NCBI GenBank assembly: GCA_027577415.1 | Contig: JANBQS010000050.1 | Coordinates: forward strand, 1 to 45,400 | Origin: Coemansia sp. RSA 922 | Taxonomy: Eukaryota; Kickxellomycota; Kickxellomycetes; Kickxellales; Kickxellaceae | Length of the DNA stretch: 45,400 bases | Direction: 5' to 3' | Part shown: piece by piece, positions 8,389 to 17,762 of the stretch | How positions within the stretch are numbered: position 1 is the stretch's first letter | Layout: every line of letters starts with the position of its first letter | Notes under the pieces: generated by a model | Told to the model about the DNA's origin: nothing | Databases searched by the model: none | What the model saw: only the letters and a program-made list of their open reading frames with translations | Position numbers and translations under genes: made by a program

Positions 8389-9768
8389 ATGGAGCCTGGC
8401 GCTTCTATTCAACACAGTTTCGGCAGTCTTTTGCACCAGCTCAAGACTCTGGAGCAAGTACGGCGAGACGAATTAGCCTCTCTCGACGAGATTAACCGCC
8501 GCCAACTGGCACACACAAATGGTGCGAATATTCTTTCTACTAGTGACCCACACCTGCCATATTCATTTTTTATTTGGACCCTAGTTCTAACACACAACTT
8601 TAATTTTTTTTGTATATTTCCAACTATTGGCAAAGTAATAGGTGATAGCATGGGCGTGATGGACGAGTATCGACGCGCCATCGCACTTGCCCAGCAAGAA
8701 CAAAAGGCAGCTCGACGCGCCCTAGAAGCCGTAGCACAGCTGCTAGCCAAGCAGTCCAAAGATGACAGTGACAATGATGGTGAGCTCAGGGACACGTCGC
8801 CAGCCACCGAATTACGCGCTAAGCGGCGCCGCCTAGAATCCAAATCCGGAGAAAATGCAACAGTGACGATGATACGTAGAGAGTCCCGGAGTCGAGAGTC
8901 GAGAAGCAGAGAGTCAAGGGGCAGGGACCGTGATAGAAGTGATCGAGATGGCAGAGACAGTCGAGATCGTAGTGAGAGAGACCGTGGCGACAGAGATAGC
9001 CGCGATTATTATGACAGAGATGGCAGAGATCGTGGCGACAGAGAGAGTAGAGACAGAGATAGGGACCGTAGTCGTGGGCACAGGGACCGTTTACGGGAAA
9101 AGGAAAAGGAACGAGACCGTTTGCAACAACGACGTCGCCGCGACAACTCTATTGCTGGAAGTACAGGAGGCAATGGCACTGAGAAAGGTAGTGGTAGCAA
9201 CAGTCTGTCGCGTGGACGTAGCAGCGGTCTAATGGAAGCAGAAATCGAAAACGGCTGCTTGGTAGCAGCCCGAGTCTCGCCCGCTACAGCCGACCAAGCT
9301 GAGATGTGGATATTATCTACCGTTTTGTCGTACAACAGCGAGAAAAATCGCTACACAGTGCAAGACGAAGATGAAGAAAGTCCCGACCGACCGACCTACG
9401 TATTGTCTGCTCGGTATGTGCTTTTTGTCAGCGCTGAGCCCAACGCGACCACACCCGCCGCCCGCCGTCGCCGCTGGGACCGCTCACGCAACCCTGAGAT
9501 GTCGCGCGGCCAGCGTGTATTGGCCATGTACCCTGGTACAACTTCTTTCTATACGGGCCAGGTAGTCACACCGCCTTCCCTCAATACGAACTCGTCGCCG
9601 GTCCTGGGAGCGGCCTCTCTAGCTGACCCGGCGGAACCACCGGCGGACCCTACATCAAACCCCATGTATAGGATACAGTTTGACGATGATGATGGCAAGG
9701 AGCGCAATGTGCCTGCTCACCTAGTGGTTCCACAGCCGCGGTCCAGTGGCAGCAATAGTAGTAGCTGA
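8389..9768 (+). CDS. SGF29: SGF29-like SAGA subunit with tandem Tudor domain
   Basis: The start is at the ATG at 8389. The N-terminus is a coiled coil (L-L-H-Q-L-K-T-L-E-Q-V-R-R) and the C-terminus a tandem Tudor module: V-A-A-R-V, W-I-L-S-T-V-L-S-Y, Y-T-V-Q-D-E-D, then V-L-A-M-Y-P-G-T-T-S-F-Y, Y-R-I-Q-F-D-D-D and V-P-A-H-L-V-V. This is typical of Sgf29, which reads H3K4me2/3 for the SAGA acetyltransferase. The aromatic residues of the methyl-lysine pocket appear present (Y-P-G-T-T-S-F-Y). A probable intron at 8522-8641 (donor GTGCGA, branch-like CTAAC at 8587, acceptor after AATAG) is 120 nt and stop-free, so removal keeps the frame; without it a hydrophobic stretch would interrupt the coiled coil. 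The middle is an unusual Arg/Asp/Ser repeat region (about 8880-9120). Confidence 0.85.
   Translation: MEPGASIQHSFGSLLHQLKTLEQVRRDELASLDEINRRQLAHTNGANILSTSDPHLPYSFFIWTLVLTHNFNFFCIFPTIGKVIGDSMGVMDEYRRAIALAQQEQKAARRALEAVAQLLAKQSKDDSDNDGELRDTSPATELRAKRRRLESKSGENATVTMIRRESRSRESRSRESRGRDRDRSDRDGRDSRDRSERDRGDRDSRDYYDRDGRDRGDRESRDRDRDRSRGHRDRLREKEKERDRLQQRRRRDNSIAGSTGGNGTEKGSGSNSLSRGRSSGLMEAEIENGCLVAARVSPATADQAEMWILSTVLSYNSEKNRYTVQDEDEESPDRPTYVLSARYVLFVSAEPNATTPAARRRRWDRSRNPEMSRGQRVLAMYPGTTSFYTGQVVTPPSLNTNSSPVLGAASLADPAEPPADPTSNPMYRIQFDDDDGKERNVPAHLVVPQPRSSGSNSSS
8522..8641 (+). other. Probable in-frame intron in the SGF29-like gene
   Basis: The donor is at 8522, and a CTAAC branch-like motif and a T-rich tract precede the AG at 8640-8641. 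An alternative AG at 8634-8635 also preserves frame (114 nt). Retention would add about 40 hydrophobic residues (F-F-I-W-T-L-V-L) inside a coiled coil, which argues for splicing. Confidence 0.6.
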
Positions 9769-10659
9769 TTTTTTTGTTTGGGTATTAACGTGCTGCGGTC
9801 TAAAGTAATATATGCGAATCTAGTCGTGAAGTACGGCATTCGGGGGCTATGGCACCAATGACATCCGCGGCCCGGCCAAAAATAAAATAATAATCCCGAC
9901 TCAAAGCCGCTTCATTTCTTGGCATTACCTTGGAGTGCAAAATCCGACCCAATTGGCGTCGTTACACAAAGTCAATCCCAAAGGCTTCAATGACGGTCGT
10001 CGGACTATAGCACACGCCGACAGGTGGCCGTTATGTGTGGCAGTATCCAGCAGCTTGTCTATTAGCATTTTTTGCATTCGATATACAGTCTGGTATCCAT
10101 ACAGGCACTTTTTTACAGAGGCCCTTGCATCATTAGCATTATTAATTGTGTGTTAGTTGTGCTTTAGGCAATTCCGTCGGTATGCTTGGATGGCGAACAC
10201 CGAAGCGTGATGAGATGCACAAGATGCAGCGGTATTCTTCTCAGAAACTAGCTTCAGCCACACGAGATGAGGTGATGCCGAAAGAGTTCCGTGATCACAG
10301 GCGCGGGAAAAACTCGGAACAATCATTTTTTGTGTGTGCGGACAACCAATACAGCGGGATCGTGGATTCAGGTTGGGGGGTCGCCCTTCCAATCTTCTTT
10401 CTGTTTTCTTTCCAGGGCCGGGTTTGATGAAAAACCCGAGCACACCACTAACGGGCCTAATGAAGGTCTGTAACACGAAAATAGCAATTTTTTTTGTTTA
10501 TAAACAAAAAAAAAATCCGCACAAACATTTAAAAAGATGTTCCAACCCGCCACTTTAGATATCTTTATTTCTTTTTTTTTGCATCCTTATCCTCCAAACC
10601 TTTTTTTATATCTTTATCGTCACTATTCTTATTAGACTCTATAGATATAGACAGCTTTT
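9769..10659. other. Long intergenic region; promoter of the PDR ABC transporter
   Basis: About 890 bp without a supported gene. It has AT-rich sequence after the SGF29-like gene, a short hairpin at 10419-10438 (CGGGTTT, six-base loop, AAACCCG), a 26-bp perfect palindrome at 10488-10513, and T-rich tracts before the ABC transporter ATG. Open frames here match nothing I recognise. Confidence 0.5.
10488..10513. repeat. 26-bp perfect palindrome upstream of PDR gene
   Basis: Eight T, then GTTTA, meets its mirror complement TAAAC followed by A's, with the centre at 10500/10501. It lies about 150 bp upstream of the ABC transporter ATG and could form a cruciform or be a simple AT-rich promoter element. 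Confidence 0.8.
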
Positions 10660-13600
10660 ATGGACAATATTTCAAAGGTCCCGGCTGAGCGCCAGGCCAG
10701 CGGTGACAGTAGCGCCACAGACCATAGTGGCCTACGGGGTTCGAGCGATGGCACCGAGCCCGTGATGTCTTTCGGAGAGCCGCTCCATGTCAGCGTGAGT
10801 CGAGGCACTGAGCGGTTCAAGTCGATTCAGCGGACATACAGCAAGCCACTAACAATCGGCGAGGAAGAAGAAGCCGCCGCCCTACCCGAAGGTGGCTTTG
10901 ACTTGACAACGTGGCTGACGGGTCGCCAACAAAAGCAGGGTCCGCCATTCGCCAAGCGTATTGGCTTGGTTTTTGACGACGTAAACGTATTTGGCGACAA
11001 TGTGTCCAACCGCCATATCGCCACCGTTGTGACGCCCTTCTACAAGCTGGGAAAAGCCGCTATGCACGGCTTTGGCATCGGCCGGTTGTTTGGCGGCAAG
11101 GCCGATAAGCACCGGCAGCTACTACACAACGTGTCTGGCGTTGTAGAAGATGGTGAGATGTTGCTCGTTCTGGGTCGTCCTGGCTCCGGGTGCTCGACTC
11201 TGCTCAGGGTTCTGGGTAACCGGCGTGGTACTTACAAGAAGATTACCGGCCGTGTGTCGTACGGTGGTTTGACGCCCGAGGAGGTCGGCAAACGGTACCG
11301 TGGCGAGGTGGCGTATAACCAAGAGGACGATGTGCACTTCCCTACGCTGACTGTGCGCAAGACCTTGGAGTTTGCCATCCAGTGCAAGACGCCCAGCAAG
11401 CGCGTGCTCCAGGACCGTCAGGGCTACGAGCGCGAGTTCCTCGATACGCTGCTGGACATGTACGGTCTGACCGGCTGTGCTGACACCATTGTTGGTAATG
11501 CGTTTTTGCGCGGCGTATCTGGCGGAGAGCGCAAGCGTGTTAGTATCGCTGAGCAAGTAGCTTCGGGCGCATCTATTGATATTTGGGACGGTAGTACCAA
11601 GGGTCTGGACTCGAGCTCTGCGCTAGACTATGTTCGGTCTCTACGCATTACCACTGACGTTCTGCACAAGTCGACTGTGGTTACAATTTACCAAGCATCG
11701 GAGAACATTTACGAGCTATTCGACAAGGTCATGGTTATCGATGAGGGCCGCCAGCTGTACTTTGGGCCGGCGTCTGAGGCCGTCGCCTATTTCCGCGGCC
11801 TGGGTATCGAAAAGCCTCTGCGTCAGACTACATCGGACTTTTTGACTGGCGTGACCCAGTTGCACGAGCGCAAGGTCATTTCTGGGTGGGAACAGCGGGC
11901 GCCCAAGACAGCTGAGGAGTTTGAGCGCGCGTGGTTGGAGTCTGGCCAGTGCCAGGCAGTGAAGCAGAAGGTGGTTGCTTTCGAGGCGCAGCTAGAGCAG
12001 GACGGGCGTAGTGCTGAGATTCGCGAATTCGTCGACCAGACCAAGATGGGCACAGCGTCGAGCCGTCTTCGTCGCCGGTCGCCATATACGACAACGTTTG
12101 CCTACCAGCTCATGCGTCTGCTGAAGCGCGAGTGGGAGATCCTACTTGGCAGCAAGGCGACTCTTATCTTCAAATTGGCCTTTAACGCATCTTTCGCTAT
12201 TATTGTCGGTACTCTCTTCCTCCAGTTGCCCAGTACGTCGGGTGGTGCTTTTACTCGCGGCGGTCTTCTTTTCTTCGCTCTCTTGTTCAACTCGCTCGCT
12301 GCCCAGGCTGAGATCCCCAAGGCTATTACAGGTCGTGAGGTCGTCTACAAGCACAAGTCTTTTGCCATGTACCATCCTGCCGCACTTTCGTTTGCTCAAA
12401 CTGTTGTCGATATTCCGTTCATGATCTTCCAGATTGTCGTCTTCAGTTGCATCCTCTACTTTGCCACGGGACTGGAACGAACGGCTGCGCAGTTCTTTAT
12501 CTTCATGTTGTACCTGTTTATCGGCTGCCTGTGTCTCACGGCGTTCTTCCGTCTTATCGGCAACATCTCGCCCAACGTCGATATTGCCCACACGCTGTCG
12601 GGTGTCAGTCTCTTGTTCATGATCCTGTACGTCGGCTACCTCATTCCCCCGCACTCTATGCACGGGTACTTCAAGTGGATCTATTGGATCAACCCGCTGG
12701 CGTACGGATTCAAGGCGCTGATGAGCAACGAGTTCCGCAATCTTGATCTGGAATGCACTGGCCTCAACCTTATCCCGAGCGGCCCAGGGTTCACCGACAT
12801 TGCCAACCAAGTGTGCACGCTGCAAGGCGCCGTCCCCGGGCAGAGCTTTGTGCGCGGTCGTGATTACCTGGCAGTCGGCTATCAGTTCTACGTCAAGGAC
12901 CAGTGGAAGAACTTTGTCGCTGTCTTGTGCTTCTGGATACTATTCGTTCTTGGTATTGCCGCTGCTATGGAGTTTGTCGAGTTTGGCAACACCGGATATA
13001 CGATCAACGTGTTCAAGCGTCGTAGACCCCAGGTCACGCTGATGACGTCGGACAATGACTTGGCGACAAAGGAGGGCGGCCAGTTTGGCGTCATTCCTGA
13101 GAGCGGGCCCACTGACACGCAGATCGCTGGTGGTACGACGTTTACGTGGAGCGATATCAGCTATACTGTGCCCGTGAAGGGCGGTGAGCGTCAGCTTCTC
13201 ACCGGCGTGTCTGGGTTCATCAAGCCCGGCACGATGACAGCGCTGATGGGGTCGTCGGGTGCCGGCAAGACCACACTATTGGACGCGCTGTCGCAGCGCA
13301 AGACGATCGGTCGGCTGGACGGCGAGATGCTGATGAACGGCGCCCCGCAGCCGCGTAGTTTCCGTCGTATCACCGGCTACTGCGAGCAACTAGACGTCCA
13401 CAATCCACATGCCACGGTCCGCGAAGCCCTACGCTTCTCTGCCTACCTCCGCCAACCCGCTGAGGTGCCAGACTCTGAGAAGAACGAGTACGTGGAGCGC
13501 GTCATCTTCCTCCTGGGCCTCACCGACATTGCTGACTGCCTTGTGGGTGAGCCAGAGTCGGGCGAGGGTATTTCCTTGGAAGAGCGTAAGCGGCTGACTA

Positions 13601-15024
13601 TCGGCTTGGAGCTGGTGTCGAAGCCCAAGATCTTGTTCCTCGACGAGCCTACCTCCGGTCTGGATGCCCAGGCGTCTTTCAAGATTGTCCACTTTTTGCG
13701 CCGTCTCGCCGCCGAAGGACAGACCATTCTGTGCACGATCCATCAGCCCTCGGCCATGCTCTTCGAGCAGTTCGACCGCCTACTGCTGTTGGTACGTGGC
13801 GGCCACACCGTGTATTTTGGCGACTTGGGTGCTGACGCGCAGTCGCTGATCGGCTACTTTGAGCGCAACGGTGCGCCCAAGTGTCCGCCCACAGCCAACC
13901 CCGCCGAGTACATCCTCGACGTAGTCGGTAGCCGCGCTGCTGCCATCGACTGGCCACAGGCGTGGATGCAATCGCCTGAGCGTAGCTCTGCTATCTCCGA
14001 GATTGCGCGTATCAACCAGATAAAGGCCAGCAACGGTGCCGACATCGGCCACGAGGGCGACGACCTAGTATATGCGCGCAGCCACATGTACCAGATCCGC
14101 CTGGTAACTCAGCGTATGTTCCTATCGTACTGGCGCAACATCGAGTATAACCTGACCCGCCTCGCACTCCAGATCCTTTGTGCGCTAATTGTCGGTTTCA
14201 CGTTCTACAAGCTCAACGACGGTGCCGTCGACTTGCAGAACAAGGTATTTGCAATCTTTGAGTGCTCAGTCCTGTCCATTTTGGTTATCAACCAGGTCCA
14301 GCCCGAGTTCCTGAGACAGAGACAGTACTATGGCCGCGAGACATCGACGAATCAGTATGGATGGCGTGCGTTCGCCTTTGCCATTATCTTCACAGAGTGG
14401 CCGTTCTCTTTCTTCAGCAATACGCTTTTCTTTGTCGCCTTTTACTGGACCGTCGGCCTTAACAGCATCGGCGACCGTATTGGCTACTTTTACATCGCCT
14501 ATATTATCCTCGGCTTGTTCTCGCTCACTCTGGGTCAGGCTATTGCTGCCTTTTCGCCTAACGATATTGTGGCTGCCTTGCTCAACCCCATCTTCACGGC
14601 TATGATTACCCTGTTCTGCGGTGTCACGATTCCCTACCTCCAGATGCCCAAGTTCTGGCGCTCGTGGATGTACTGGCTCTCTCCCTACCTCTACTACGTC
14701 GAGGGCGTTATCACCAATGACTTGCACGGCTCGCAAGTGCGTTGCCGCCAGAACGAGTTCTTTACCTTTGAGCCCCCCGCCAACCAGACGTGCAGCACTT
14801 ATGCTGGCTCTTGGATCAGTCGTGCCGCTGGATACATCAATAACCCGGAATCCACCTCTGCCTGCGAGTACTGCTCGTACAAGGTCGGCGACGAGTTTTA
14901 TCATGCGCTGAGCTGGAGCTTTGACCATCGCTGGCGCAACATGGGTATCCTCATTGGATTTGTCGCCTTCAATGTGGCATTTACCGTGCTCATGATCAAG
15001 GTGTTCAAGGTCAACAAGCGTTAA
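10660..15024 (+). CDS. PDR-type (ABCG) full-size ABC transporter
   Basis: A 1454-aa intronless protein in the order NBD1-TMD1-NBD2-TMD2, the reverse topology of fungal pleiotropic-drug-resistance pumps. NBD1 shows the PDR degeneracy: Walker A G-R-P-G-S-G-C-S-T-L-L near residue 172 has Cys for Lys, the signature is V-S-G-G-E-R-K-R-V-S near 286, and Walker B is I-D-I-W-D-G-S-T-K-G-L-D-S near 306. NBD2 has a canonical Walker A (G-S-S-G-A-G-K-T-T) near 864 and Walker B I-L-F-L-D-E-P-T-S-G-L-D near 991, but a degenerate signature I-S-L-E-E-R-K-R-L-T. This asymmetry is the family norm. TMDs lie at about 490-790 and 1160-1454, with a Cys-rich extracellular loop near the end. It probably exports lipids or xenobiotics at the plasma membrane. 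Substrate is not readable. Confidence 0.95.
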   Translation: MDNISKVPAERQASGDSSATDHSGLRGSSDGTEPVMSFGEPLHVSVSRGTERFKSIQRTYSKPLTIGEEEEAAALPEGGFDLTTWLTGRQQKQGPPFAKRIGLVFDDVNVFGDNVSNRHIATVVTPFYKLGKAAMHGFGIGRLFGGKADKHRQLLHNVSGVVEDGEMLLVLGRPGSGCSTLLRVLGNRRGTYKKITGRVSYGGLTPEEVGKRYRGEVAYNQEDDVHFPTLTVRKTLEFAIQCKTPSKRVLQDRQGYEREFLDTLLDMYGLTGCADTIVGNAFLRGVSGGERKRVSIAEQVASGASIDIWDGSTKGLDSSSALDYVRSLRITTDVLHKSTVVTIYQASENIYELFDKVMVIDEGRQLYFGPASEAVAYFRGLGIEKPLRQTTSDFLTGVTQLHERKVISGWEQRAPKTAEEFERAWLESGQCQAVKQKVVAFEAQLEQDGRSAEIREFVDQTKMGTASSRLRRRSPYTTTFAYQLMRLLKREWEILLGSKATLIFKLAFNASFAIIVGTLFLQLPSTSGGAFTRGGLLFFALLFNSLAAQAEIPKAITGREVVYKHKSFAMYHPAALSFAQTVVDIPFMIFQIVVFSCILYFATGLERTAAQFFIFMLYLFIGCLCLTAFFRLIGNISPNVDIAHTLSGVSLLFMILYVGYLIPPHSMHGYFKWIYWINPLAYGFKALMSNEFRNLDLECTGLNLIPSGPGFTDIANQVCTLQGAVPGQSFVRGRDYLAVGYQFYVKDQWKNFVAVLCFWILFVLGIAAAMEFVEFGNTGYTINVFKRRRPQVTLMTSDNDLATKEGGQFGVIPESGPTDTQIAGGTTFTWSDISYTVPVKGGERQLLTGVSGFIKPGTMTALMGSSGAGKTTLLDALSQRKTIGRLDGEMLMNGAPQPRSFRRITGYCEQLDVHNPHATVREALRFSAYLRQPAEVPDSEKNEYVERVIFLLGLTDIADCLVGEPESGEGISLEERKRLTIGLELVSKPKILFLDEPTSGLDAQASFKIVHFLRRLAAEGQTILCTIHQPSAMLFEQFDRLLLLVRGGHTVYFGDLGADAQSLIGYFERNGAPKCPPTANPAEYILDVVGSRAAAIDWPQAWMQSPERSSAISEIARINQIKASNGADIGHEGDDLVYARSHMYQIRLVTQRMFLSYWRNIEYNLTRLALQILCALIVGFTFYKLNDGAVDLQNKVFAIFECSVLSILVINQVQPEFLRQRQYYGRETSTNQYGWRAFAFAIIFTEWPFSFFSNTLFFVAFYWTVGLNSIGDRIGYFYIAYIILGLFSLTLGQAIAAFSPNDIVAALLNPIFTAMITLFCGVTIPYLQMPKFWRSWMYWLSPYLYYVEGVITNDLHGSQVRCRQNEFFTFEPPANQTCSTYAGSWISRAAGYINNPESTSACEYCSYKVGDEFYHALSWSFDHRWRNMGILIGFVAFNVAFTVLMIKVFKVNKR

Positions 15025-15060
15025 ATTTACAAATAGATTTTTTTTCTTCTTTCAGTAATA

Positions 15061-16296
15061 TCAATCGCTAGAGTCATCAATTACGATAGGTTCCAAAGTA
15101 CCCTTGCTTGTCTCGTCGTCGTCATCGTCACTAGAATCATCGTCATCACTTGACTCGCCATCCTCGCTAGAGTCGTCAATGACCATTGGTACCAGATCTA
15201 ACTTCCTGTCCATTTTACTCTCCACTTTCTCGCACTTTGGCTCCACAGGCTCGTCCACGTGCTGTGCCGTAGACTGCATGTCCACCTTTAAGCTCCGCAT
15301 AAACTCCCTGCGCTGCTGCTGCCTCTCACTCACGAGTAACATCAGCTCAACAGCGCTACCAACGACGGGAAACGGTCTCAGAAAATGCCTGTTCATCTCC
15401 TCTGACATCTTAATCCGCGGGGGTCTGGGCATTCGAGCAGCCATCGACGCATAGTTGGTTGGCGGGCGAGCCAGCATATAATTGGCCTTAAAAGCTCGGT
15501 AAACCTCCATATTAGCGACGACCTGTCCAGATAGACACGGCGGCCCATATACATCGCGCGACTGCCAATTAGCCTCGCAATAGTCATCGACCATATGACG
15601 GCCGTTCTTAACTAGTAGTGCGCCAAACTCTTTGAACGCCGACCGAGCCTTGACCATGTACACTGCTGGCGAGCTGAAAGACTGGTTGTTCAGCGACAAG
15701 TTGTCGTACAGGATCTCACGCTCCCTCTTAATGAGCGGGTATCGCCGAAGGCTGCGATGCTTTTTAACCAGATGTTTAGATTCACCGTATCCAATATATC
15801 GACAGCATTCCGCCACAGGTATATAGAGTGTGTCCGGGTTACGTCGGCATGGCGACCGAAACACCGGGCAAATATACGATCGCCCGCCCAGTAGATACCC
15901 GTTGCCATCGACTTTTTCCTCGCCAGCTGCGTCCACAGGACCTTCATCACCGCCGTCGTCATCAGATGGCTCCTCATCAATGATGTCATTACTGTCAGCA
16001 GAATTTACCTCGTCGGACAACTCAGTTGAAAGTGAGTTAGTAGACTCGTCATCGCTACTCTCGCTGTTCTGCTGCCTGTACTTTGCCTTCGCAATGAGAG
16101 CCATAAAATTTCGCTGCACTTTTGAACGCTTTGGTTTGGCTTTGTTAGGTCTTTTTTTCTTTAGCCATTCCGTTTTGACTTGGTCCTCGTCAACGTCAGA
16201 AAAGGGCATAAGTACGTAATTGTTTGGCGAGGTGACAGGCTCCAAGTGGACGTCCATTGCGCTGTCGTCAGGTTGTAGGGGCGATTGCGTCTCCAT
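15061..16296 (-). CDS. RSC7/SWP82-family chromatin-remodelling subunit with C-terminal SIM-like motifs
   Basis: A 411-aa protein from the ATG at 16296 (the open frame begins upstream at a TTG). The centre matches the CRC_subunit family (Rsc7/Npl6, Swp82): a G-R-S-Y-I-C-P-V-F segment, then I-P-V-A-E-C-C-R-Y-I-G-Y, L-V-K-K-H-R-S-L, and A-R-S-A-F-K-E-F-G-A-L-L-V-K-N-G-R-H-M-V-D-D-Y. These proteins are accessory subunits of the SWI/SNF and RSC remodellers. The N-terminus has a basic cluster (K-K-K-R-P-N-K-A-K-P-K-R-S-K) fit for nuclear import and an acidic region. Two hydrophobic-acidic motifs, P-M-V-I-D-D-S-S-E-D (370-379) and P-I-V-I-D-D-S-S-D (403-411), end the protein. It is convergent with the ABC transporter, only 36 bp apart. 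Confidence 0.75.
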   Translation of the reverse strand: METQSPLQPDDSAMDVHLEPVTSPNNYVLMPFSDVDEDQVKTEWLKKKRPNKAKPKRSKVQRNFMALIAKAKYRQQNSESSDDESTNSLSTELSDEVNSADSNDIIDEEPSDDDGGDEGPVDAAGEEKVDGNGYLLGGRSYICPVFRSPCRRNPDTLYIPVAECCRYIGYGESKHLVKKHRSLRRYPLIKREREILYDNLSLNNQSFSSPAVYMVKARSAFKEFGALLVKNGRHMVDDYCEANWQSRDVYGPPCLSGQVVANMEVYRAFKANYMLARPPTNYASMAARMPRPPRIKMSEEMNRHFLRPFPVVGSAVELMLLVSERQQQRREFMRSLKVDMQSTAQHVDEPVEPKCEKVESKMDRKLDLVPMVIDDSSEDGESSDDDDSSDDDDDETSKGTLEPIVIDDSSD

Positions 16297-16701
16297 TACG
16301 TAATGCAAAATGAGTGATTTAAAAAATACATTATACGAATTATTCAGAGAGAAAAATAAGGGAAGAGGCAAAAGTTTGAACAACAAAAAGCCTGGATTTC
16401 TATTGACCCTTGATCATATATTAGCCATGGAGATCAAAGATCATGTCACTCATACTGGAGATGTGGCGAGGGCTGCTGGCAAAGTGGCTGCTGTTGGCGA
16501 GTTTTCCCATTAAAGCTGGTGTGCGTGTGCGTGAGAAGTAGACATGACAAGGACAATAGGTTCTAAAACGAAATGGGAAAGGTGGCGATGCCTTGGTGAC
16601 AAAAGTAGCATGCAATGGCGTAAGATTCAAGTCTCTAGCTTCTCTTATTCTATTCATAGTTCTTTACACATCTCTTAGTCCTGGGTAATATTCATTTTAC
16701 A
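16297..16701. promoter_or_regulatory. Divergent intergenic region, RSC7-like / secreted protein
   Basis: 405 bp between divergent ATGs. It is AT-rich near the RSC7-like side. No gene supported; short open frames on both strands look random. Confidence 0.45.
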
Positions 16702-17373
16702 ATGCGTACCTTTACTTCCCTATCTGTCATCAGTCTAGCTTTGGGCATTGCTATAGCGTCCAATCCAGATCTAAAGGTCCCTCAGTGTCCTTCCAAGGTC
16801 TCGACCCAGTTCACGACACAAATCCCTTCGGGCGCAGCCTGCCCCCAGACCAAAGTCGAACTATGCTACACCAACACTGCCCTTAACCTTGTTTTTACTG
16901 CGCTTGGCGAGACAAACTTTTACTTTGATCCGAAGCAGACCACCAATGGCAATATCTGGGAGTACGAAGTAATGGAAGCCTTTATTTCAAAGGGGTCGGA
17001 CGATCCCCAGACTTATTTTGAGTATGAGGTCAGTCCAAACAACGTTACATTTAACGCCTTTATACTTAACCCTTCTCGGGTGCGTAAATCCAACACGCCC
17101 TTTGACCACGCCTATATCGCCGAGCCATTCAATGACGGGTTTACGGTCAATACTGGATTGGACAAGCCAGGCAAAAAGTGGACATCTCACTCGACTATCC
17201 CGCTGGCATTGTTTAATGGCGAGAAACCTAGAGGCACCCCATGGCGTATGAACTTTTTCCGGACTGTTACTGGCCCGGATACGTTCCCTAACCAGCAGCT
17301 GTGTGGATGGAAGAACACTGGCCAGGCCAATTTCCACATTACGCCTGCCTTTGGAACTGTAGAATTTATTTGA
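16702..17373 (+). CDS. Secreted CBM9/DOMON-like carbohydrate-binding protein
   Basis: A 223-aa protein with a signal peptide (M-R-T-F-T-S-L-S-V-I-S-L-A-L-G-I-A-I-A-S). The mature part has the order of motifs seen in CBM9-like/DOMON beta-sandwiches: W-E-Y-E-V-M-E-A-F-I, then Y-F-E-Y-E-V-S-P-N-N-V-T-F-N-A-F, W-T-S-H-S-T-I-P, and P-W-R-M-N-F-F-R-T near the end. The family binds sugars (CBM9) or haem/sugar (DOMON). Four cysteines may form disulphides (C29, C47, C55 and one near residue 201). There is no catalytic domain, so it is a stand-alone binding protein, probably in the wall or medium. Confidence 0.75.
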   Translation: MRTFTSLSVISLALGIAIASNPDLKVPQCPSKVSTQFTTQIPSGAACPQTKVELCYTNTALNLVFTALGETNFYFDPKQTTNGNIWEYEVMEAFISKGSDDPQTYFEYEVSPNNVTFNAFILNPSRVRKSNTPFDHAYIAEPFNDGFTVNTGLDKPGKKWTSHSTIPLALFNGEKPRGTPWRMNFFRTVTGPDTFPNQQLCGWKNTGQANFHITPAFGTVEFI

Positions 17374-17762
17374 GCTACACTTGTCCTTTATGCATCAGTA
17401 ATATACGCGCACATAACAGTTAGGTTAATCAAATAATCACCACAGCCTACGCACTAAGAGCTGCAAGTGGGACTGAGCACTAAAAGAGAGTGCTACGTCA
17501 TTTTTACAAACCTCACAAAGTACAAGTGTCATTGTATTCTTTTACTGTCTCCTCATAATTACGATGCATGTTGTCACTCTGAGCTCATTTTGAGGGGAAA
17601 AGGAAGGAAGGAGTGAGCGGAGTGAGAAAGGATATTGCTGCCACACTTTTCCTATTTAAGAGCAGCGCTTCACTCCCTCTTCCTCCTCCAGTTTTCTTCA
17701 TCACCTTCATTCACCATATTCTAGCACTGTATTAAATACAATTAATACGCTACTTGAAAACT
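17374..17762. promoter_or_regulatory. Promoter of small orphan gene
   Basis: 389 bp with no gene. A GGAGTGAG direct repeat lies near 17610-17626. A TATA-like TATTTAAG at 17653-17660 is about 110 nt upstream of the ATG, followed by a pyrimidine-rich leader (CTCCCTCTTCCTCCTCC). The arrangement of TATA, C/T-rich leader and ATG resembles that of the two orphan genes at 33.1 and 34.3 kb. Confidence 0.5.

Noticed and set aside
9935..10558. Several short frames upstream of the PDR gene
   Set aside because: All are below about 110 codons, overlap each other on both strands and resemble nothing known.
12142..12825. Long minus-strand frames inside the PDR transporter (also 14266-14928)
   Set aside because: Shadows of a GC-biased coding gene on the other strand; no family resemblance.
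16310..16513. 67-codon frame in the RSC7/CBM9 spacer
   Set aside because: Short, low-information, and overlapped by a minus-strand frame; no conservation evidence.
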